Assembly (NCBI GenBank): GCA_021781855.1
Contig: JAJXWC010000008.1
Span: 1-27,986, forward strand
Length of the DNA: 27,986 bases
Reading direction: 5' to 3'
DNA from: Bacillota bacterium
GTDB taxonomy: Bacteria > Bacillota > Bacilli > Lactobacillales > Streptococcaceae
Shown here one piece after another: positions 7,864 to 15,793 of this stretch. Each line of letters opens with the position of its first letter. Position 1 is the first letter of the stretch. The notes beneath the pieces are model-generated. The model did not search any database. It worked only from the letters and a program-made list of their open reading frames with translations, and was not told the DNA's origin. A program made the position numbers and the translations under genes.

Positions 7864-7892
7864 ATTATAACCCTATTCCTGTTTCTTGTCAA
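7864..7892 (-). promoter_or_regulatory. Consensus sigma-A promoter of the atp operon
   Basis: On the minus strand TTGACA (7887-7892) and TATAAT (7864-7869) are separated by exactly 17 bp, a full match to the housekeeping consensus. The start site should be near 7857, giving a leader of about 45 bases before atpE. Confidence 0.95.
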
Positions 7893-8007
7893 AGATTAGG
7901 TGGTCATTTTCATAATTTTTCATGAATTTTTTCACGTTTTAACTATTTTTAGTAGTCTTTTTACTTCTATTGGTATTTTTGTTGTCGCTTTCTTACTATT
8001 GCATTCT

Positions 8008-8095
8008 GCCTCAGCAGTGCGTGCTAAAGCTAAAGCACTAAGACGAAATGACAATCTTCTAATTTCGTTCGGCTGAATTCAGCGAGAGATGAAAC
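8008..8095. repeat. Mosaic intergenic repeat, copy B (short form of copy H)
   Basis: This lies between the end of comEC and the atp promoter. The left part matches 21096-21115 (CTCAGCAG..CGTGCTA.AG). The right part, GCACTAAGACGAAATGACAA onward, matches 21220-21280. About 100 bases present in copy H between these two parts are missing here. The hairpin ACGAAAT/ATTTCGT (8043-8068) corresponds to GCGAAAT/ATTTCGC in copy H, so one base pair has changed on both sides. No terminator is seen after comEC. Confidence 0.75.
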
Positions 8096-8111
8096 TTTCG
8101 CAAACAAGTTT

Positions 8112-10310
8112 CTATTTTGTGGTTGAAATTTGCCATTTTCCTTGTTTTTCTGTGAATTTTATAGCGCCGTGTTGGTCGGTTCTTAGAGGGAGGATATGGT
8201 TTTGTTCATAGGTGGTCAAGGTTTCTTGATTCGGATGATGATAACGATTATTTTTCCCCACGGAAATGAGAGCAATTTCAGGATGGATTTTCTGAACGAA
8301 TCTAGGTTCCGAGCTTGTTTTGCTACCGTGATGTCCTGCTTTTAGAATGTCAACTTCGAGTTTCGGATAATCTTGAAGAAGCTGTGCTTCGCCATCACGT
8401 TCTAAATCACCTGTAAAAAGAAATTTTTTACCGTAGAAATCACCGTAAGTAACGATACTGTCGTTATTATCGCCTTTACCAGTATAGCCATTAGAGAGAA
8501 TTTCGAGATAACTATTGAAAATCGGTATTTGTTCGCCAACTTTTGCGATATGAATAGGGATTTTTGCCGTTTTTAGCTGCTTAACAAAATTTGAATTGGT
8601 CAGTTCTCCAGGGCTGACCCAAATTTCCTTTATTTTTATCTTGTCAGCGAGTTTGAGAAAGTCTCCTACATGGTCGCTATCAGTGTGTGTGAGAATGAGT
8701 TTGTCAATTTTTCCAGCCCCTTCAGCTTGAAGATAGGGAATTAGTGTTTTCTCAGCGTTAGTCTGAGTTTGAGCTTTTTGCCAATTTTTAGATGGCAAGT
8801 TTAATCGGCCCCCTGTATCAATGAGTATATTTTGACGATTAAATTTATCTTGCAGAAAAATGCTGTCTCCTTGACCAACATCAATAACGGTAATACTTGG
8901 CTGAACTGGATTTTTGCAACTCAAAAAGGTGAGCGCCAAAACGAATAAGAGCGGCCAGCGCAGCTTTTTCTTTCGATAAAAATCAAGCATCAACCCGCTA
9001 AAGACCAGCAACAATACAAATTCTACTGCATTTGGCTTGCCAAAAATAACTGGATAATGAAAATATAAATCCACCGTATGAACAAGCCGTTCAAGCAATT
9101 CAAACACAGGGTTTATCGGAAGTTTTAACCCTCCAAGCGATACAAGAAAGGTAAACAGGAGAAATGGAAGCAAAAAGCTGTCAAAAAGCAAGCCAAATCC
9201 AAAAGTCAGTAAAATAGATAAGGGCTGAAAGAGATAAAAATCAAAAATCAGAAGTGGCAGTGCCATGAGTGAAAGTGCTGACGATTCCATCAAAATACGT
9301 TTAAAGCCTGTAAAATGAGGAAATTTTCCTGTCAACATCGCCAAAATGAAAGCATAAAACAAAGTAAGCTGTCCGCCAATTGTCAACAGAAATTGGGGAT
9401 TGATAAACAGTAAAATTAGCGTTGTTGCAGCAACATTATCCAAACCTCGCAAACGAATATTTTTCTGTACAAGCGCACGAATAACCGAAATTGACAGTCC
9501 TGTCAAAAACGCATAAAAAATCGAAAACGGAATCTGCAGCAAATCAACAGATTCTCGGCGTAAACCTAGACGCAACAAAAATTTTCGCAGACCGTTGATA
9601 AAAAAATTGACCTGCATTCCTGACAACGCAAAAAGATGAATAATACCAAGTGAACTATAAATATCTCCCATTTCGCTGAAATCCTTGCTAAGATAGCCAA
9701 AAAGCAAGCCTGTCATGTAATTTGATGCTGGTGCAGGAAAATGCGTTTGTGTCCAAACTAACGCTTTGCGACGCAAGAGATGTAAGTCAAAATGTTGACT
9801 AATCGTTATTTTTGTAATATTTTGAATTTTTATTTGCTGATAAATATTTTGTGTGGCGAGATATTTCTGACTATCAAATCCGTTGAAATTTCGCTGTGTC
9901 TCTGGCTTTTCGATGCTACCTTGAAAATCAATAGTGCAATTTTGTGCAAGTTGCTTATAAAGTTTTTGCTCTTGCTCCGATTTTAAAGTGTAGTAAACTT
10001 GATATCTTCGACCTTCTGATTTTCCTTGAAAACTAAGCAGATTGCCATTGACTTGAATACTGTCAGGAATTGGGCTGATTTTCTGAATGGTTGCTGGTTG
10101 AACCAACAAATTTTGCTGATTTGTATTTTTGACAAAACTGTAAAATCCTATCAAAATCAATAATATCGGCAATACAAGATAATATTTGTGCCAAATTGCA
10201 AGCACGAGCGAACCGACAAAAATCAGCAAAATCAACCAGTTAAAATTAAAAACACAGAAATAAAGCAGAACTGCCAGATAAGCAACGAAAATTAGTGGCG
10301 GTTTAGTCAA
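8112..10310 (-). CDS. comEC: ComEC/Rec2 DNA-uptake channel
   Basis: This 732-aa polytopic membrane protein forms the channel through which single-stranded DNA enters during transformation. Two helices near the N-terminus are followed by an OB-like outside domain (about 60-190), the Competence membrane domain (about 200-460), and a C-terminal metallo-beta-lactamase-like domain. That domain has DVGQGDS, ILIDTGG, HTDSDH (542-547) and KAGHHGSKTSSEP, so the putative nuclease motifs are intact. The start is TTG at 10310, overlapping comEA by 8 bases, with AAGGAG about 10 bases upstream. The full length suggests uptake machinery that is not decayed. Confidence 0.95.
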   Translation of the reverse strand: MTKPPLIFVAYLAVLLYFCVFNFNWLILLIFVGSLVLAIWHKYYLVLPILLILIGFYSFVKNTNQQNLLVQPATIQKISPIPDSIQVNGNLLSFQGKSEGRRYQVYYTLKSEQEQKLYKQLAQNCTIDFQGSIEKPETQRNFNGFDSQKYLATQNIYQQIKIQNITKITISQHFDLHLLRRKALVWTQTHFPAPASNYMTGLLFGYLSKDFSEMGDIYSSLGIIHLFALSGMQVNFFINGLRKFLLRLGLRRESVDLLQIPFSIFYAFLTGLSISVIRALVQKNIRLRGLDNVAATTLILLFINPQFLLTIGGQLTLFYAFILAMLTGKFPHFTGFKRILMESSALSLMALPLLIFDFYLFQPLSILLTFGFGLLFDSFLLPFLLFTFLVSLGGLKLPINPVFELLERLVHTVDLYFHYPVIFGKPNAVEFVLLLVFSGLMLDFYRKKKLRWPLLFVLALTFLSCKNPVQPSITVIDVGQGDSIFLQDKFNRQNILIDTGGRLNLPSKNWQKAQTQTNAEKTLIPYLQAEGAGKIDKLILTHTDSDHVGDFLKLADKIKIKEIWVSPGELTNSNFVKQLKTAKIPIHIAKVGEQIPIFNSYLEILSNGYTGKGDNNDSIVTYGDFYGKKFLFTGDLERDGEAQLLQDYPKLEVDILKAGHHGSKTSSEPRFVQKIHPEIALISVGKNNRYHHPNQETLTTYEQNHILPLRTDQHGAIKFTEKQGKWQISTTK

Positions 10311-10956
10311 CAGTTATACTCTCCTTAAGTTTTGCAATCGTTTTTTCGCCGAAACCACTGACTTTTCCGAGTTCTTCAATACTCTTAAAATTCCCATTTT
10401 GTGTGCGATAGTCAATAATATCCTGTGCCTTTTTCGCACCAATACCGCTCAAGGTTTGAAGCTGTGTAAGGTCAGCAGTATTAATATTGATTTTTGTCGT
10501 TTCTGACATATTTGACGAACTTGTCAAATTCTTCGTAGAACTTTCAGAGTCTGCTGGAGCTGCATTTTCACCAATTTTTGCAACATAGACAACTTCTTCA
10601 TCTTTAAGTTTGGCAGCAAGATTAATACTGTTCTGGTCGGCTTCTGGAAGAAAACCACCTGCGATTTTGATAAGCTCGTTCATACGTGCATGCGTCGAAA
10701 GTTTGTAAACATTAGGCTTTACTACTGCACCTTTGAGGTCAACGGTAATTTCTGTTGTACTTTTGTCTGGTTCATTGCTTCTAACCATTTCAGCAGATGC
10801 TGTGGAACTTTCTGCGGTTAAATGATTTACAGATAAGGTATTTTCAGGTATTTTCGCTTGACTTGTAACATAAAAAATTCCACCTGCAAGTAAACCTATA
10901 AGAATCAAAACTACAATTTTCAAATGTTCCTTGAATAATTCAATTATTTTTTCCAT
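10303..10956 (-). CDS. comEA: ComEA DNA-binding receptor for transformation
   Basis: This 217-aa protein binds double-stranded DNA outside the membrane and hands it to ComEC. It has an N-terminal anchor helix (about 12-30), an SLBB-type domain (about 70-130, DLKGAVVKPNVYKL) and a C-terminal helix-hairpin-helix pair (about 155-215: ININTADLTQLQTLSGIGAK and then GFGEKTIAKL). ATG at 10956 has only a weak ribosome site (AGTAAAG). The lactococcal/streptococcal competence box TACGAATA is not seen upstream. It overlaps comEC by 8 bases. Confidence 0.95.
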   Translation of the reverse strand: MEKIIELFKEHLKIVVLILIGLLAGGIFYVTSQAKIPENTLSVNHLTAESSTASAEMVRSNEPDKSTTEITVDLKGAVVKPNVYKLSTHARMNELIKIAGGFLPEADQNSINLAAKLKDEEVVYVAKIGENAAPADSESSTKNLTSSSNMSETTKININTADLTQLQTLSGIGAKKAQDIIDYRTQNGNFKSIEELGKVSGFGEKTIAKLKESITVD

Positions 10957-10969
10957 ACTTTACTGTACG

Positions 10970-11000
10970 AAAAAAATTCCTATTTGTAACAGGAATTTTT
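10970..11000 (-). terminator. Terminator after the ABC exporter, directly upstream of comEA
   Basis: AAAAATTCC (transcript side, 10992-11000) pairs with GGAATTTTT (10972-10980) around an 11-base loop and runs into seven T. It ends the permease transcript and sits only 14 bases before the comEA start codon, so comEA transcription must start very close to the hairpin or read through it. Confidence 0.75.
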
Positions 11001-11075
11001 ATACTCATTCATTTACCTTGTGTACCGCAGGGATAACTTCTAAAAGCAATTTTAAAAATTAAGCGGTATTAGAAA

Positions 11076-12488
11076 CTATTTGAATAAATGCAAACCATTG
11101 CCGTGAAGAATTCCCGTCATGCGCAAAATAATGATGATAATAATAATGAGCAAAATGAGCACCAAACGCCACGGAAATCCGCCGTTACCAAGTAATTTAC
11201 CAAATTTACGCTGAACATAAGTCTGTGAAGTGCCATTAACGCTTGCTTTTTCAGCTTTCGCTTTGGTATCGCCACCGCGAATATTATTGATAAGCTGACG
11301 CACAATTCGTTCATCACTGTAGGAAAGCACATTACGTGCATAAATCTTCTCACCGGCTTTGGCTACTGCAATCGTGCCGAGCAGCTGTAATCCAAGGGCA
11401 ATCCAAGCCTCAGCAGTTGTTGAATATTGAATTGCAAAACGACTGGTCATCAAAGTCGGGCTGATGAATGGAATGAAACTCAGCACTTTCAAAATCACAT
11501 TTCCAGGTACTGCAGCTCCCGCAATCCCACCGATATAGCCAATCATGGATAAAAACGCAATCGGCTGTGTTGCTTGCTGTACTTGCGCCTGCTCATTAAC
11601 CAAAGAAGCCACAATCGAAGCTAAGAACAAATACCCCAGAATTCCGACAATTGCCATAACAATCAGATAAATCCCAAAACCCAAATCAATCCCCGTTAGC
11701 ATACTCTGAATCTGCTTTACTGCATCTTGTGTCCGGATAAAGGGATAGGCAATCCCAAAGCCGACAGCGTAAATTGCAATCTGCGTAAAGGCAAGTAAAA
11801 TTACACCAATAATTTTACCGTAATATTGAACATTCGAACTTGTTGCCGCAAGCAAAGTTTCCATAATTCGACTAGATTTTTCATTCCCGATTTCTTGACC
11901 GATGATGCCGACATACATCATAAGCAGAACAAAAATCAGAATTGAAGCAATCGTACCAATCGCGATATTTGCGCCCTGTCTGGCATCTCTGCCAGTCGTT
12001 CGCCCTGTCGTCGTTTGCGTTTCCATTGTTAATTTTGCTGGACTGAGCAATTCTTGTACGTTGGCTGCTGTCAGTCCCAATTTTTGCGCCGTTTTGGAAA
12101 GATTAACCTGCGTGAGTGCTGTTTGAAAATCTTGCTGATTGAATTTTACTGCTGAGCGGTTATCTGTGACCAATGTATAAGCACCATTTTCCTCAGATAA
12201 GAATCCATCAATTTTTCCAGCACTTAAATCGGATTTTGCGCTTTCTAAGCTACTGACATCACTCAAATTAGCATTAAGATTTTTGTCAGCTTTTAACACT
12301 TGAGTCAAAGCCGGATTGTCCACAACTGCCATTTTAGGGGCTGTGTTAATTCCTGAGCTTACGACTAAACCAATGATTAAATAAACCGCTGCTAGAAGAA
12401 AAGGTGAAACAACTAATGCCCAGAAGCCCGCACCTTTAATACGATTACGGTAAATATTTTTGGCAACAAGCCAGGTCTGATTTTTCAT
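11076..12488 (-). CDS. ABC-2 type export permease (NatB/YhaP-like)
   Basis: This is the membrane half of an ABC exporter (470 aa). A first helix at about 19-43 is followed by a large outside domain (about 45-170). A cluster of five to six helices follows (about 175-385), with the GNEKSSRIMETLLAAT segment typical of ABC-2 permeases of the NatB group. A last helix is very Ile-rich (about 443-460). The start ATG overlaps the ATPase stop (ATGA), with GGAGG inside the ATPase end, so the two are translationally coupled. The substrate is not evident; NatAB homologues export sodium or are linked to antibiotic and stress resistance. Confidence 0.9.
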   Translation of the reverse strand: MKNQTWLVAKNIYRNRIKGAGFWALVVSPFLLAAVYLIIGLVVSSGINTAPKMAVVDNPALTQVLKADKNLNANLSDVSSLESAKSDLSAGKIDGFLSEENGAYTLVTDNRSAVKFNQQDFQTALTQVNLSKTAQKLGLTAANVQELLSPAKLTMETQTTTGRTTGRDARQGANIAIGTIASILIFVLLMMYVGIIGQEIGNEKSSRIMETLLAATSSNVQYYGKIIGVILLAFTQIAIYAVGFGIAYPFIRTQDAVKQIQSMLTGIDLGFGIYLIVMAIVGILGYLFLASIVASLVNEQAQVQQATQPIAFLSMIGYIGGIAGAAVPGNVILKVLSFIPFISPTLMTSRFAIQYSTTAEAWIALGLQLLGTIAVAKAGEKIYARNVLSYSDERIVRQLINNIRGGDTKAKAEKASVNGTSQTYVQRKFGKLLGNGGFPWRLVLILLIIIIIIILRMTGILHGNGLHLFK

Positions 12489-13447
12489 TTTTCCTCCTCC
12501 GTACTTTTCGTTTGAGTTTCTGCTTCAGTCTGCGCAGCAAATCTGGCATTTCTGTCCTCTTCTGCCACTTCCATACGGAAAATCTCATCTAAAGACGGTG
12601 GTGCTTGCACAAACGCTTGGACATAACCACCTTGTGCAACTCGTTCAAAAATAGCACGTCCAACTTCTGCTTCGCTAATTTTAACTGAGCGACCGGTTCC
12701 TTGCTTTACTACAGATTCCACACCAGAAAGAGCAAGTAAATCGGCATCAGGTACATCAGATTCCAGATAAACTCGTGTCCGACCATAGCTTTCACGAATA
12801 TCCTGAACTGTACCATGCAAAATCGTCTTTCCGTCTTTTAGCATCAGCAAATTATCCGACAAAAGTTCTACATCGCTCATATTGTGATTAGAAAAAATAA
12901 CTGCTGCTCCATTATCACGACTTCGTTTTATTTCATTACGCAACAGCTCTGTATTTACAGGGTCAAGGCCTGTAAAAGGCTCGTCCAAAATCAGGAACTT
13001 CGGTTCATGAATTAAAGTAGCAATAAACTGTACTTTCTGTGCATTCCCTTTCGAGAGCGTTTGTACCTTGTCTGTCGGCTTTCCAACAACATCTAATCGT
13101 TTCATCCACTCGGCAACCTTCACGCGTGCATCAGAGCGTTTCATCCCATGTAGTTCGGCAAAATACATGATTTGGTCTTCAACCGTCATTTTCTGATAAA
13201 GTCCGCGTTCTTCGGGCAAAAAACCAATCGTCTGCTTTGTCTGCTGATTTATCGGCGCTCCATCCCAACTAATTGTTCCAGAATCAGCCTTAATAAAATT
13301 CAAAATCATACGAAAGGTCGTTGTTTTTCCTGCACCATTTTGTCCGATTAATCCCATTACCTCGCCCGGCGAAACGGCCATTGACAAGTCATCAACCGCA
13401 ATTTTATCACCAAATGTTTTGGTAACTTTTTCAATTTCTAGTGTCAT
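12485..13447 (-). CDS. ABC exporter ATP-binding protein (NatA-like)
   Basis: This is the ATPase half of the exporter (320 aa). It has Walker A GQNGAGKTT (35-43), signature LSKGNAQK (131-138), Walker B LILDEPFTGLDP (152-163) and the H-loop in FSNHNMSD. LSKGN in place of LSGGQ is usual in the NatA group. The C-terminal domain (about 210-320) is typical of this family. I chose ATG at 13447 because AAGGAGAG lies just upstream and the family begins with LEIEKVTKTFG. The frame stays open 62 codons further upstream, but that part is repeat C and has no family resemblance. The repeat ends right at the ribosome site. Confidence 0.93.
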   Translation of the reverse strand: MTLEIEKVTKTFGDKIAVDDLSMAVSPGEVMGLIGQNGAGKTTTFRMILNFIKADSGTISWDGAPINQQTKQTIGFLPEERGLYQKMTVEDQIMYFAELHGMKRSDARVKVAEWMKRLDVVGKPTDKVQTLSKGNAQKVQFIATLIHEPKFLILDEPFTGLDPVNTELLRNEIKRSRDNGAAVIFSNHNMSDVELLSDNLLMLKDGKTILHGTVQDIRESYGRTRVYLESDVPDADLLALSGVESVVKQGTGRSVKISEAEVGRAIFERVAQGGYVQAFVQAPPSLDEIFRMEVAEEDRNARFAAQTEAETQTKSTEEEK

Positions 13448-13457
13448 TTTCTCTCCT

Positions 13458-13829
13458 TTATAACCTAGCGAGTGCTTACTAACATCTGCAAAGAAGAAAG
13501 AATCCCCAATAGATGAAATAATCACTTTAAAAATTTTTTCTGAATGATAGTGTTTAATGTTTGAGCAAGTTTTTTGATGTTCTCCCCAACTTTGATATTC
13601 ATAATGTGTAAGTCGTGAAATGATGACTTTCAAGATGAAGCAGAGGATTATTTAAGGTATAACCTCACATCTACGATATCCTCCGCTTTAGTAGGGACAG
13701 CTTAACAGTATTGAGGTTGCAGATAGAGAGCGAAGCGCTCATCTTTCGTAACACACACTGCCGAGATAAATTTTTTTGATTTGCCCTCGGAGTTGAACGG
13801 TTACATTCTATTAGTTTCTAAGCTAATTT
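13458..13829. repeat. Mosaic intergenic repeat, copy C (about 370 bp, with inverted ends)
   Basis: This fills most of the 447-base gap upstream of the ABC exporter. The left end TTATAACCTAGCGAGTGCTT and the right end, read on the other strand as TTAGCTTAGAAACT, form imperfect terminal inverted repeats. Positions 13471-13535 align with 1163-1220 of copy A. The core hairpin (13710-13752, plus strand) is TTGAGGTTGCAGATAG, the stem GAGAGC GAA GCGCTC, then ATCTTTCGTAAC. GACAGCTTAACAG just before it is shared with copy H. No protein-coding potential is convincing. Confidence 0.8.
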
Positions 13830-13844
13830 TATCATGAAATTATA
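13826..13844 (-). promoter_or_regulatory. Putative -10 elements for the ABC exporter
   Basis: An extended -10 (TGATAAAAT, 13826-13834) and a second TATAAT (13839-13844) lie at the outer edge of repeat C on the minus strand. Neither has a clear -35. Transcription would cross repeat C before reaching the ATPase gene. Confidence 0.4.
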
Positions 13845-13853
13845 TAAAATCTG

Positions 13854-13874
13854 AAAAAATTCCATGCTTGGAAC
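13854..13874 (-). terminator. Terminator after the 176-aa membrane protein gene
   Basis: TTCCA and TGGAA pair around AGCA and run into six T on the transcript. It is 21 to 41 bases after the stop codon at 13895. Confidence 0.65.
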
Positions 13875-13894
13875 AATTTCTCAGCGATGGTACT

Positions 13895-14425
13895 TCATTT
13901 TTTCTTATCACGTTGCCAGCCCCAGATAATGATGCCATAAAGAAGCGCTACCCAAACATAGACTGCAAATTCCCAACCGTCTGTGCTTAACCTTCCTGCT
14001 GAATTGATAAGCTGAATACTCCCTCTGAAAATATCAAAAAGACGAACAAAGACGAGCAAACCATAGATAAGCGCTAAAAGCTTGAATATTCTAAAACGTT
14101 TCTGGTCAAAATTTTTTCCGAAATAGGCACCGCGCCAAACAGACTCGATAACAAAATAAGTTGAAGAAAGACCAATAATCATTAAGTTCTGCGCCCCAAC
14201 TTCAATCCAAGCCTTATTCGTCAATTCAACAAACGCACCATTGATTAAGAGTAAAACACCTCCAAAGATTAATGTGTGTAAAGCAACTGAGCCGCGAATG
14301 ACCTTTTGTCGCTCGTCAAGCTCATTCTTTTTCATATTTTTTCGCTTATACAAAATTAAAATGAAAAGCAGAACTGATAAACCTACTAAAATTCCTGCAA
14401 TAATTCCCCAAGTAAAGCTGCTCAT
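13895..14425 (-). CDS. Membrane protein paired with an XRE regulator (unknown role)
   Basis: This 176-aa protein has about five hydrophobic helices: residues 5-25, 46-67, 75-95, 114-134 and 148-168 approximately. Between the first two is a cytoplasmic charged loop (KRKNMKKNELDERQKVIRG). The ELDERQ pattern is common in small bacterial membrane proteins encoded next to short XRE repressors, as here. I chose ATG at 14425 since GGGAGGAA lies 7 bases upstream; an upstream TTG at 14440 lies inside the regulator gene and overlaps the ribosome site. The XRE stop codon is only 2 bases away, so the two are one operon. The function is unknown. Confidence 0.85.
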   Translation of the reverse strand: MSSFTWGIIAGILVGLSVLLFILILYKRKNMKKNELDERQKVIRGSVALHTLIFGGVLLLINGAFVELTNKAWIEVGAQNLMIIGLSSTYFVIESVWRGAYFGKNFDQKRFRIFKLLALIYGLLVFVRLFDIFRGSIQLINSAGRLSTDGWEFAVYVWVALLYGIIIWGWQRDKKK

Positions 14426-14427
14426 TT

Positions 14428-14628
14428 TTATTCCTCCCAAAATAAGTCATTTAAGGTCAGACCTAGCACTTGACAAATATCAATGCACAAATTGATTGTC
14501 GGATTATAAGTGCCCGATTCAACAGCTACAATCGTTTGTCTCGTCACTCCAACGGCTTCTGCCAAATCTCCCTGTGTCATATCCTTTAAGGCTCGCGCGG
14601 CTTTTAGTTTTAAATTTTTCTTTGCCAT
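14428..14628 (-). CDS. Small XRE-family transcriptional regulator (HTH only)
   Basis: This 66-aa protein is almost entirely a Cro/CI-type helix-turn-helix domain (about residues 5-60): MTQGDLAEAVGVTRQTIVAV followed by ESGTYNPTINLCIDICQVLG. It ends LNDLFWEE, the usual end of YvaO/YgzD-like short regulators. I chose ATG at 14628 with AAAGGCGG 10 bases upstream. A TTG at 14661 cannot be used because it touches the -10 box at 14662-14667 and lies upstream of the expected start site. It probably regulates itself and its membrane partner. Confidence 0.92.
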   Translation of the reverse strand: MAKKNLKLKAARALKDMTQGDLAEAVGVTRQTIVAVESGTYNPTINLCIDICQVLGLTLNDLFWEE

Positions 14629-14661
14629 TTTACTTCTGCCGCCTTTCTTTCCTTTTGACAA

Positions 14662-14690
14662 ATTATAAAATATATTTTTCTAAAAGTCAA
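14662..14690 (-). promoter_or_regulatory. Promoter of the XRE/membrane protein operon
   Basis: TTGACT (14685-14690) and TATAAT (14662-14667) are 17 bp apart on the minus strand. TTGAC/GTCAA half-sites recur around it (14655-14660, 14686-14690, 14706-14711), possibly as operator sites for the small regulator; that part is inference. Confidence 0.85.
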
Positions 14691-14712
14691 ATATAATATA
14701 CTTTTTGTCAAT

Positions 14713-14733
14713 AAAAAATCACAAGAAGTGATT
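14713..14733 (-). terminator. Terminator overlapping the end of the 129-aa membrane protein gene
   Basis: AATCAC and GTGATT pair around TTCTT and run into T-rich sequence on the transcript. The first arm begins in the stop codon (14732-14734). Confidence 0.8.
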
Positions 14734-15121
14734 ATCTCCTGTTTCTTGCTATTTTTAATTGACTGCGAAGCTTGAGAAACGAAAAAAGAAGTAACAATGA
14801 GCTTCCGATAAAAGCTACACCAGCTGCTGCCAAAGTACCATTTTCAAAAAAAAGTCCGTGCCCTTCAAAAAGGTAAATTCCTGTATTAGTCACATCCACC
14901 GCAAAAACCAGTATAAGCGCATAAAGCAGGATTCTAATGGTTTTGCGCTGCTTAAATGCAATTCCTGCCTGTCCGATACGCCAACCAATAAAGCCAATGA
15001 GCAGCGTAAAATAAAGATAAATCATTTCAAAATGTTGTGTAAACTGCCAAGTGAAAAATGCTGATAAGACTGCAAAAATTACACTTGGAATAATAATTTT
15101 ATTAAAAATTCTGTTCGTCAT
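14732..15121 (-). CDS. Small four-helix membrane protein, unknown
   Basis: I do not recognise this 129-aa protein. It has four predicted hydrophobic helices, at about residues 9-26, 32-49, 63-80 and 96-115, and a basic C-terminus (KLRSQLKIARNRR), suggesting both ends are inside. ATG at 15121 follows GGAGA by 5 bases. It has its own promoter (15155-15182) and terminator, so it is a single-gene unit. The neighbouring XRE/membrane pair is transcribed separately. Confidence 0.82.
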   Translation of the reverse strand: MTNRIFNKIIIPSVIFAVLSAFFTWQFTQHFEMIYLYFTLLIGFIGWRIGQAGIAFKQRKTIRILLYALILVFAVDVTNTGIYLFEGHGLFFENGTLAAAGVAFIGSSLLLLFSFLKLRSQLKIARNRR

Positions 15122-15154
15122 TTTTTCTCCTATAAATTAGAATTACTTTATTTA

Positions 15155-15182
15155 ATTATAATATTTTTCTCATTTTATTCAA
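15155..15182 (-). promoter_or_regulatory. Promoter of the 129-aa membrane protein gene
   Basis: TTGAAT (15177-15182) and TATAAT (15155-15160) are 16 bp apart on the minus strand, in very AT-rich DNA. Confidence 0.6.
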
Positions 15183-15193
15183 AATATTATGAT

Positions 15194-15221
15194 AAAAAAA
15201 TCTTGGATTAATCCAAGATTT
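15194..15221 (-). terminator. Terminator whose loop holds the stop codon of the GNAT gene
   Basis: AAATCTTGGA pairs with TCCAAGATTT around the loop TTAA and continues into seven T. The last codons of the acetyltransferase form the first arm, and its TAA stop (15208-15210) is in the loop. Confidence 0.9.
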
Positions 15222-15768
15222 CACTAATTTCATGATTTGACAGGTCTGTCAAAAGGCGAATCGGTTTGACTATATTGTCATTTTGCAAAGGCAAATCAAG
15301 CCAGCTAATACCGTACCATTCATCAAATTTGTAGCCAGATTTTTCAAAAACACCAATCCAATGAAAACCAAGTTTCTCATGAAAAGCTATACTAGCAGGA
15401 TTTGGATAGGTAATACAAGCATAAGCTCGTTGGTAATTTAATTTTGATAGTGCAATCAGGAGTTTTTGATAAAGTTCTGTACCAATGTGGTGATGACGTG
15501 CATTTTCATCTAAATAAATTGATAATTCGACAACCCAGTCATAAGCTTTACGCTCGCGGTAACGGCTAGCATAAGCATATCCCAAAATCTTACCATTTTC
15601 TACGGCGACAATGTAAGGAAAAATTGCTGAAATTTCTTTGATTCTAGTGGCAAATTCGGCTTCTGTGGGAACATCATATTCAAAAGTAATCGCTGTTTTC
15701 TCAACATAAGGGCGATAAATTGCCAGTAATTCTGCTGCGTCATCAACGCCTGCAAATCTAAATTCCAT
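15208..15768 (-). CDS. GNAT N-acetyltransferase, phosphinothricin acetyltransferase-like
   Basis: This 186-aa cytoplasmic enzyme of the PAT/YwnH group transfers acetyl from acetyl-CoA to a small amine. Family features are YRPYVEKTAITFEYDVP near the N-terminus, VVELSIYLDENARHHHIGT (strand 4 and the acetyl-CoA loop) and ITYPNPASIAFHEKLGFHWI. Such proteins often acetylate methionine sulfoximine or similar compounds; the natural substrate here is unknown. I chose ATG at 15768 (MEFRFAGVDD). The ATG at 15795 touches the -10 box (15794-15799) and has no ribosome site. The gene is monocistronic. Confidence 0.9.
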   Translation of the reverse strand: MEFRFAGVDDAAELLAIYRPYVEKTAITFEYDVPTEAEFATRIKEISAIFPYIVAVENGKILGYAYASRYRERKAYDWVVELSIYLDENARHHHIGTELYQKLLIALSKLNYQRAYACITYPNPASIAFHEKLGFHWIGVFEKSGYKFDEWYGISWLDLPLQNDNIVKPIRLLTDLSNHEISEILD

Positions 15769-15793
15769 AAGCTCTACTCTCTTTCTTTTTTTC

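Noticed and set aside
10966..10973. TACGAAAA, similar to the competence box TACGAATA
   Set aside because: It is on the plus strand and points away from comEA, and it differs from the box at one position, so it cannot drive comEA.
13448..13633. A 62-codon upstream extension of the ABC ATPase gene
   Set aside because: It consists of repeat C, has no ribosome site, and the family N-terminus begins at 13447 behind AAGGAGAG.
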